From: Pseudofabraea citricarpa
Lineage: Eukaryota; Ascomycota; Leotiomycetes; Helotiales; Dermateaceae
Reading direction: 5' to 3'
Length of the DNA: 64,000 nucleotides
Assembly: GCA_029641185.1 (NCBI GenBank)
Contig: JAPWGK010000029.1
Location: 310,001 to 374,000, forward strand
Each line of letters starts with the position of its first letter. The stretch's first letter is position 1. Under the pieces are notes generated by a model, which had not been told where the DNA came from, made no database searches, and was given only the letters and a program-made list of their open reading frames with translations. A program made the position numbers and the translations under genes. Shown here piece by piece: positions 56,568 to 64,000 of this stretch.

Positions 56568-58070
56568 AGTCTTTGGTTTTTATTTTTGCGTTTTAGAGAA
56601 GAGAATTGGAGTTGAGCAGGGTTTGAAAGAATGACGAGAGAAGTAGAGAGCTGATTCAGTATTATTAAATGAATGGACGGGAGTCTATTATGGATCTTTT
56701 TCCTTCTATTTTGTGCGTTGCTTGCTCGCTCGATTATAAAGCAAGGCTTTTTTCCCTCCTCCGCTTACATTGAAAGAATACCGAGGCATGATTTGTTAGC
56801 TTTTGAAGTTGTGCTAGTTGGATAGATGTTGTAAAATGGCTTCTCTTCCTCGATAGCACCCCCAAATTTTGTTTACCTTTCGAAAGCCATGTTAAACCGC
56901 ATCCTCTATTTCTTACAAGGCCCGAAGCAGGAAATAACTCTGTGCATTATGGAAGGTTAATCCCATTGTAGTAATAGAGTTAGAGGCTAAAATTTCATGT
57001 TCCCTTATAGCTGTGTTACTCTGTTCCTCTTTGAAATACTATCGGCTGGCGATGATGGCACAGCTGCGTAACGCTGTCGCTTAAATATCATGCAAACACG
57101 CAGATGGGACCGGAACTTACAAATCTAGGTGCTTAGCGAAGAGAAATAACTGCACGTATATTCCATGGTACTCGTACTCTATACTTTTTATCTGATCGTA
57201 ATGTGGTGTTTTCTTCATCGCCAAGTACTGAGCCCACAAGAAGATGTAGAGCGTTGGGAGGAAAGGTGAGGCTATTGAAAGCTCACGCTGGTGTGGTTCT
57301 GCACGAAATTGACTTATCCAAGACTTAATTCCCTCAAATAAACTGGCACTGGCCTTGGAAGATTTATTTATTAAGACTGTTCAGAATTTTCATTTTGAGG
57401 ACAAGGAAGGCTCGGTTAATTTCCTATTGGGACTAAATAGGAGCGGGAGATTAGCACCTTGAGCTATCCAACTGGCATGGTATCTATGGACTTCGGATTT
57501 CAACTTAGGTTAAACGAAACTGGAAAATCCTTTGGAATATGTCCTGAGAATGTTGTCTAATTTATGTTTCTCGATGTTCTAGAGGAGGAAATAGATCATC
57601 GGATGAAGAAGGAACTTAATGTTAGATATGATTAACCTAAACATGGGAAAGCGATTGCAGCATACGCAAATTAAATCGAGATAACCGCAACAGTTGGTGG
57701 AAGAATGTTCGGGTAAGCAAGGAAGAAAGTTTGCTGTTTTTGAACCCAGACCAAATAAGGCATCCCCACTGTAAGCGAGCTGCTTTTATTCTAGCACTTA
57801 TTTCAGTTGGTGTGCTATTGGCGTTCTAAAATGCCATGGCGATTGCATATTATATAGCTGTTCTTTATAGCATGTAGTGACAAGCATATATTATCCTTCA
57901 AACTTCCTTGAACTCACTAAATTGTCGGCCAAACAATCATACGAGAACTCACAAGATACCCCTTCAAGTGGTACCAATGTATTTGAGTACGGCTCTAGTA
58001 TAAGACTAGTTGATTTAATGCTTGTGACTAACATGACCTGAAACCAAGAATACCTTCTTCCAATAGTATC
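56568..58070. other. 1.5-kb AT-rich convergent intergenic region
   Basis: It lies between the ends of the ligase and the P450, which converge. No open frame of note; no repeat recognised. Possibly relic DNA, but I cannot identify it. Confidence 0.4.
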
Positions 58071-59674
58071 TTAAACAAGTCTCTTACGGAAAAGAATCTC
58101 AGTCATTGGGTTTGGGATGATGGTAGTTCCAATATAAAGGTTTTCCGGTCTTCCTCCCTCCTTGAACTTCAGATCGTAGTTTTGAAGAACATATGCGAAA
58201 GCAACCTTGATCTCGTTGCTGGCAAAGAAGCGACCTGGACACGCATGACTGCCGTGACCAAAGTTAAGGGAATCATGGCCTGTAGTGACGAATTGGAATC
58301 TGTTTTCATTTCCGGGCAGGTCTCGAAGTTCTGCGAATCGAAATCCTTTGAACACCTCTGGGTCTTTCATTGTCGCCGAGTCCATATTGGGACCGTTGGC
58401 TGAAAATGCAAAAGATGATCCTTTGGGCAGGGTAACGTTCTCTGATAGCTTGACATTGTCTGTCGCAACTCGCATCATTGAAACTGATATTTCTATTAGC
58501 AGAACTTCTTGATTAGTTGGCAGCTTGTTCACGTACTGCTTTGAGGCGGGCTAAGTCTTTGAGACTCTTTCATGAAGCTATCCATCTTTCGGAGTTTGGT
58601 CATGCTTGTCTTCACAAGAGTGTTGCCATCGGCTGCAAGTACTCCGTTGAGTTCTTCTCGCAAAGGTTCCACACACTCAGGGTGCGCACATAGATCTGTA
58701 AGTACGTGCGTGAAATTCATAGATGTTGTATGAATGGCCGCCATGCTCAAGGTCAATTGTGATTGACATTGGAATCCAACATCATGGGCTTTTTCACCTG
58801 AGTTCTTGAGCAAGAATTGTACCGTATCCTGTGGCGGAGTATAATCTGGGGTTTGCATTGAGGCGAGCCTTTCTTCAATAAGTGGAGCCAATAAACGTTT
58901 GGCTATGGCTTGATGGGCCGCAATCTTATGCAAAACCGGCATGAAGGGAGCAACAAATGGGCGAATAAGTTTCGCATGCCTCTTGACTGGTTCTACTGCA
59001 GCGAATGTATCCACCGTATAATTAATGGTTGAATTGACCCACTCCTCATTTCGACAAAGTGGGAGTCCAACAAAGACTCGCCCAGACAAAAACGCAATGA
59101 TGCGAAGGATTTTTGGATATAAATGGAAGGATGTCCAATCATCGCATGGCCCGAATGTTTCTGGAAAAGCAAATGCTGCCTCATCTTGAAGGCCCTCTAG
59201 AGTTTTGGCAATATTTCGGGTCAAGTCTACCTTGACTGAGTCGATTATGGACTTGTCTGACGGCCCGATGTGTGTGTACTCCCCTGCATGAACATCTATC
59301 ATGTTTTGAATGAAGCTAACCTTGGACTCTGGAAGTGATTTGACTTGATCAATGTATTTCGGTGGAAGAATGATCCGGTTTGGGCCTTCGGGAATCATGT
59401 AGGTCATGTTGGGATCCTATTTGAAGTGGTTAGTCAGATTCCCGTGAAAATATCAAGTCCAAGCTACCTTTTTGTATGCGTTAAGCACAGTTTGATAGAA
59501 ACTCTGGTCTTTTTCGCTGCCCAAAACTTTCGCAGTAAGGCCTTTGGATTTGGTAGAAACAAAATTCGTGACAATGTAGATAATTGCCAGTACTAACGAT
59601 GTACTGATCATCGTTGTTGACGACATACTGGAGAAGTGGAAAGAGCTTTCTGCCATTTTGTGATAATAAACCAA
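58071..59674 (-). CDS. Cytochrome P450 monooxygenase (ent-kaurene oxidase/CYP68-like)
   Basis: There are three exons on the minus strand, 59674-59468, 59416-58537 and 58483-58071, giving 499 residues. An N-terminal hydrophobic anchor (MISTSLVLAIIYIVTNFVS) is present. The I-helix region reads LSMAAIHTTSMNFTHVL, the ExxR is in KESQRLSPP, and the heme-binding motif is FGHGSHACPGRFFASNEIK, the form typical of ent-kaurene oxidase-like fungal P450s. Start codons at 59674, 59656 and 59626 are possible; the last lies right before the anchor. The proline-rich hinge after the anchor is weak. The second intron was placed so that QSISMMRVATDNVKLSEN reads through. Substrate unknown; relatives hydroxylate diterpenes and other metabolites. 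Confidence 0.87.
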
Positions 59675-61853
59675 CTGTTGAAAAAGGTGTTTCTGAGGCG
59701 TTATAACAGATACGAATACCGATACTTATAAGACTGCTTTCCGCCGGATCAGTTTTCTTTCCAGGTCCGTTGACATTCATCGTTCATAAAAGCTGATCCC
59801 AAGGTAGCATGCAAAAATACTCGCATCGAATACGTTGAACTAGTAAGGGACTTCGCCGCAAATCTGCCGTATGTACTCCGTAGCATTGAGAAATAGTAGT
59901 ACGGCGTGACAGAAAATGCTATCACTGATCTGATTTGATAGATCATCCATTAGGGCCACGGGGTCCGCGGGGGCCACACCACGGACAACGATGGACATGA
60001 GAACTGAGACGGTGACTTACGTTCTCTCCATAATGCCTCCCCTCTTATTCGTGCATGCCTACATGCCAAGTAATATTTAAGCTTGAGTTGCATACGGCCG
60101 ACGGAACTTACTTTAAGCTCCACTCTAAGATCTATGATCGACTTAAGATATACTCTGACTGATGTTTTGCAGAAGATTTAGAGTCTCCAATCAAGTTGGC
60201 TCCGGAAGTGTTAAAAACCTACTGTAACAGGACGTCAAGCATACTTGCATTAGACATACATAAGTGGTATAATGGAGTATAAATATACTTTTTGCAAGCA
60301 TAAAGCCGTCCGTTACATAGTGATCGACCGGTTAGAAAGCCACCCGTCATCCCGAGTCTTTAATGCTAGTGCGATCAACGTCGGCAATGTTTCTTCTGCT
60401 TTAAACTAACACTGTCGGTATACCACTTGCAGGTACGTTAGCGTACGTATTCGTTCCCGTATTCGTTTAGGTCCGTGCACGATGTTTTTGAAGTGGGTCG
60501 CATCAAAACCGAGCAATAAACAAGCGGGGTGGGTTATGCTGGCCAACTATATTTACAGTTTCTCTCACTTGAAAACTCTATCAGTTGGTTTGAGACCGTC
60601 ATGAGGTGTGCGTAGTGTACAAGTACAATGAGTCATGTACGGAGTTTCCTCTCTTGGAGCCTGAATACCAAGAAATTTGTTTTCCCTTCTCGCTATTCTA
60701 TTATCTAAAGAAGGGTAGATTTGAGCATACTATCGATTTTCTTTTTGAGGAAATAGATCCTTGAAAGTTGCTATGCCATTTTTATTATTCCCATACGTCT
60801 TTACTATCTTTTGAATTTTAATTGTATGATATATGAACCGAACTACAAGGGAGGTCTTTTAAAACCGATTAAGGATAGAAACACATAACTTTTCTTCCTT
60901 TTCTTCTTAGAAGACGTTCTTAAATGCTGATTTTTTGAGAGAAGACTGCCTGCTAGTATCAAATATATGGTCTCAAGGTTATTATTAGCCGCCCCTTCTT
61001 AGGCTATAGGACGAGAAAGTGAAGTGAGGTTTTCTTGCTTGGTATGAAGCTCGGAAGACTCTAAGAAGATGTATTTATCTACTAGTCCCCAGAATTCGAT
61101 GAACTCGTACCAAGTTATATGCTTTACAGAGCTAGTAAATTAAAAGTGTTCAATACATTCCTATAGGTATATCATTACTTTTTGTTTAATTCAGAAAATG
61201 GGGGCTTTTCTAGGCTGTAGAACACGCTCTGGCCCTTCATTCACTGGGTTTTTTAATAATTATTATCACTGAGCTACTATCTTAAGCTTGATTTTAAATT
61301 TTTTCAATTCTTACCCTCCGTGTCTGGATCTTCTATGGACTATTTATTTACCTCAATTTCACTCGTCGATATTCTGAACCTCGACCTCTCACTCTATCTA
61401 TTCTGTATCCACAATTGCAACTTTCCAGGTTCTAAACACTACTTTTACCTAAACGACAACACACCAACCGTCAATATCCTGCAAAACTGCTTTAATAATT
61501 GGATGTGTCAAATGGTGGCCCGGCAAGGGTTCTATTATTGAATTGCGTAAATCAGACAATGTCGCTCTTCTTTCTACGTCAGAGGTATGTACCACGCCTG
61601 GTTAAAGTTTTATCCAAGTGGGGTTTTATCTCAGGTCGATCCAAACCCTTAGACAAGCACCATTCTGGGGTTTAGATCAATATAGCCACAAGTGATAGCC
61701 AATGTAAGTAGTAGATATCTCAGATGCAGTATTACGGCAAGAAATTGTAGAACATAGAATATCTTTTGAAATTTGATTGTGTACGGTCACAGGCAAGAAA
61801 AATTCAAGGTTTGCATTGTTTTTTCCCAGTAACCACTCTCCCACCCTCTTCGG
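59675..61853. other. 2.2-kb AT-rich, gene-poor region
   Basis: No supported gene. From about 60660 to 61330 the DNA is markedly AT-rich with TA-rich runs, as seen in fungal DNA altered by repeat-induced point mutation, but no transposon could be recognised. The frame at 61320-61541 is not convincing. Confidence 0.45.
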
Positions 61854-62928
61854 CTATTCCATGACCAAAACACTTCGGAACCGAACATTCCCGTTCATGC
61901 TGTGTTCAAATGCCTTCTGGGCTTCTGCCAATGGAAATTTCTCGACCAGACATTGGATTCCATGGAGTCTGGTAAAATCAATTGTTTCCTCGGCGTCCAA
62001 CGCATGGCCAGAGGGAAATGAGCTGACAGATGCTCCTTTCATAAGCAGGAGAACAGTGTTAACTTCGACATTTCCAGCAACCGATAGAATCAGCAAATGA
62101 CCTCCAGGTTGTAAACCACCAATTAGAGGCGAGATTGCCTTGGGATTTGGTGCTGTTGATACAATCATTGCTGCACCACCCATTGCCATCAATCTAGCTG
62201 GTGCGTCTTCCTTGGATGTATCGATATACTCGTGAGCGCCGAGCTTTTTGGCGAACTCCTGCTTTGAACTTCCACTACTGAGTGCAACCACCCTAAATCC
62301 CATCTTATTCGCGTATTGAATAGCAAGATGACCTAGGCCACCAAGCCCCTGAATAGCTACTAGGTCTCCACTTGGAATGTTCATCTTACGCATGGAGTTA
62401 AAAACTGTAAGACCTGCACATAGAAGAGGTGCATAAGCAGCCGGATCAGCATCCTTAGGAACACGAACAACTGCCTCTGTTCGTAGCAGAACATACTCGG
62501 CATACCCTCCATCCTGGAACACACCATTGGATATTGCGTTTGTGCACATTTGAAATTGTGCCCTTTGGCATTGCCTACACGTTCCATCATGACCTATCAA
62601 AATTTGTTAGGAAAAGTGTTGTCAGGGAGCAATAAATCTACTTACCCCCATGCCAGGCCCCTCCTACTCGGTCTCCAATCTCCCATTTGTCTACGCCTTG
62701 GCCAACCTCAACCACATCGCCCACAATTTCATGGCCGGGCACTCGTGGAAATTGATTTCCCATCATTCCTGACTGAACGATACCATCAGAGTGGCAGATA
62801 CCACAAGCGAGGACCTTGACAAGGACTTGACCAGGGCCAGGGTGTTTAAGTTCAAGTTCGACAAGTTTGAGAGGCGTGTTAGCCTGTTCAAAGATCGCAG
62901 CCTTGTAGGATGTTGGAAGTGAAGCCAT
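61854..62928 (-). CDS. Zinc-dependent alcohol dehydrogenase (MDR family)
   Basis: There are two exons on the minus strand, 62928-62646 and 62593-61854, giving 340 residues. The protein starts MASLPTSYKAAIFEQANTPL; a longer in-frame start at 63051 adds an unlikely extension. Catalytic zinc ligands are in ACGICHSDG and PGHEIVGDVVEVG. The structural-zinc lobe reads GGHDGTCRQCQRAQFQMC, with three of the usual four cysteines plus a histidine-aspartate pair near the missing place. The NAD(P)-binding Rossmann motif is LGGLGHLAIQYANKMG. The enzyme interconverts alcohols and aldehydes; the class includes cinnamyl-alcohol-like and yeast-type ADHs. Located near the acyl-CoA ligase and P450. Confidence 0.93.
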
Positions 62929-64000
62929 GTTGTCGGTGTTGTTTAAGATTGTAGAAAGATATATTAGAGGATATTTGATGGAAGTTTGATGGCCACTTAA
63001 AATTCGCTTGGGTAACGATGAACTTATACCGTTGGGAGTAGATTGAAACATAAGAGCGGACTTAAAGAATTTGTCAATCCTGTTAATGGCCGAGTTTTAC
63101 AAAGCATCGGGTTTAATCTTCATCATTCGGTCATTCGCATTGTCCTTGCGTGATGAGCGAGCTTCGGATTTAGGAGATTAGCAAACCATATTTACCACGG
63201 GCTTTAAAGATCATGAAGTTGCGAAGGGAGGATGTGCCAAGCCGCTCGGACTAGTGTGCTTCCAATTCCCGAGCCTTTGTCGTTGTAAGGGATAAGCGAC
63301 GGCACTTAAGATGGTTAAAACAGCTGATCTCGTATGAAGTAAGAGAATAAAAATTCTCTTTACATTAAGAGAACATATGCTGGTTAAACGTCAATGCAAA
63401 ATTATTGCTTATTTCTTTCTGAGTTGAATGAAGGATATTTGTCATGATTTCGCCTATGGTGTCGAGAACCCAATCATGCTCGAAGCTTGACACGTCTATG
63501 ATTCTGTCCCTCATATTCGTTTTTACTATGATTTCAAGGTTTAAAAATTAAGCTTGAATTTTCCTTCAGTCTCTATACTGCAACCATCTAGAGATGAGAC
63601 CTATTAGAATGTGAACAAGCCTAGGTAGCCTGGGCTTGACATCTGCAATGAAGTGATACGTGAAGAGCTCAAGAAGACCCCCAAAAGTTACCCGATAGTA
63701 ACAGATCGGTCTCACCAAAATTATTAGTGCTATAGAGTAAAACTTCAGTCTATATGTAAGTTATCAAGGTTCACTCTCTTTTAGGGCACCACGTAAGTAT
63801 GTCAACATAAATGCAACGAGAAATATTATCATACCATCACATGTAGAGTGTCAAGATGTGTGTTCCAAACACCAGAATAGTAACCTGACTTATGATGAAG
63901 CTAGTTTGAATCCGCCCTTCGCCTGGCAAGCTAGTCTGTCAGTCTACCAGTAATGAATGATCTCTGTTCGTAATCTAGTTCAAAAGGCTGTAGCAATTGA
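62929..64000. other. Promoter of the alcohol dehydrogenase and unassigned right edge
   Basis: About 1.07 kb with no open frame that looks like a protein. The first few hundred bases contain the promoter of the dehydrogenase. Nothing else recognised. Confidence 0.4.

Noticed and set aside
1..64000. tRNA, rRNA, CRISPR arrays, LTR elements
   Set aside because: I scanned the spacers for T-loop-like sequences, regularly spaced repeats and terminal repeats and saw none that hold up.

Overview
This window reads as nuclear DNA of a filamentous ascomycete (Pezizomycotina). Genes are split by short introns of about 45-100 bp with GT-AG borders and fungal branch points, coding sequences are separated by 0.2-2.6 kb, and the gene content is typically fungal: Mph1, Prp16, Pwp1, CBM1-bearing cellulases, a DMATS prenyltransferase and P450s. 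The overall look suits Leotiomycetes, but that placement is an inference. I see no tRNA, rRNA, CRISPR array or intact transposon. I modelled 23 protein-coding genes, the first cut by the left edge. Splice sites were chosen by reading frame, consensus borders and continuity of recognised protein families. Layout: 1-5.1 kb holds housekeeping genes: the NatB auxiliary subunit (5'-truncated), an Ilm1-family membrane protein, and the beta subunit of geranylgeranyltransferase I, the last two divergent from a 288-bp spacer. 5.3-15.2 kb is an accessory block of tailoring enzymes: a P450 (minus), then on the plus strand a DMATS-type aromatic prenyltransferase, an MGT-like family 1 glycosyltransferase, a Sulfotransfer_4-type sulfotransferase with a C-terminal membrane segment, and a CmcJ/AsaB-like oxygenase. 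No PKS or NRPS is present, so it looks like a small specialised-metabolite cluster whose scaffold could be a prenylated aromatic such as tryptophan. 15.6-42.8 kb returns to core genes: Mph1 (FANCM) helicase, a degenerate metallo-beta-lactamase-fold protein, a Tls1/HCA59 splicing-linked protein, a PHD-finger coiled-coil protein, methylthioribulose-1-phosphate dehydratase, a C2H2-like plus RING protein, Prp16, Pwp1 and an unrecognised 248-aa protein. 45.4-50.5 kb is a plant-cell-wall degradation pair: a GH5 endoglucanase with two N-terminal CBM1 modules and a GH7 cellobiohydrolase with a C-terminal CBM1, transcribed divergently from a shared 1.7-kb region. Calnexin follows at 51.9 kb; its proximity to secreted enzymes is probably coincidental. 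54.6-62.9 kb carries a second metabolic group: a peroxisomal-type acyl-CoA/4-coumarate-CoA ligase (PTS1-like ARL end), a second P450 and a zinc-type alcohol dehydrogenase, separated by AT-rich DNA without genes. The points most worth checking are the prenyl/glycosyl/sulfo tailoring cluster, the tandem CBM1 endoglucanase, an unusual acidic-aromatic island with an extra cysteine in the cellobiohydrolase linker, two probable GC-AG introns, a 28-bp inverted repeat pair that looks like a miniature element, and a possible orphan exon near 25.4 kb.
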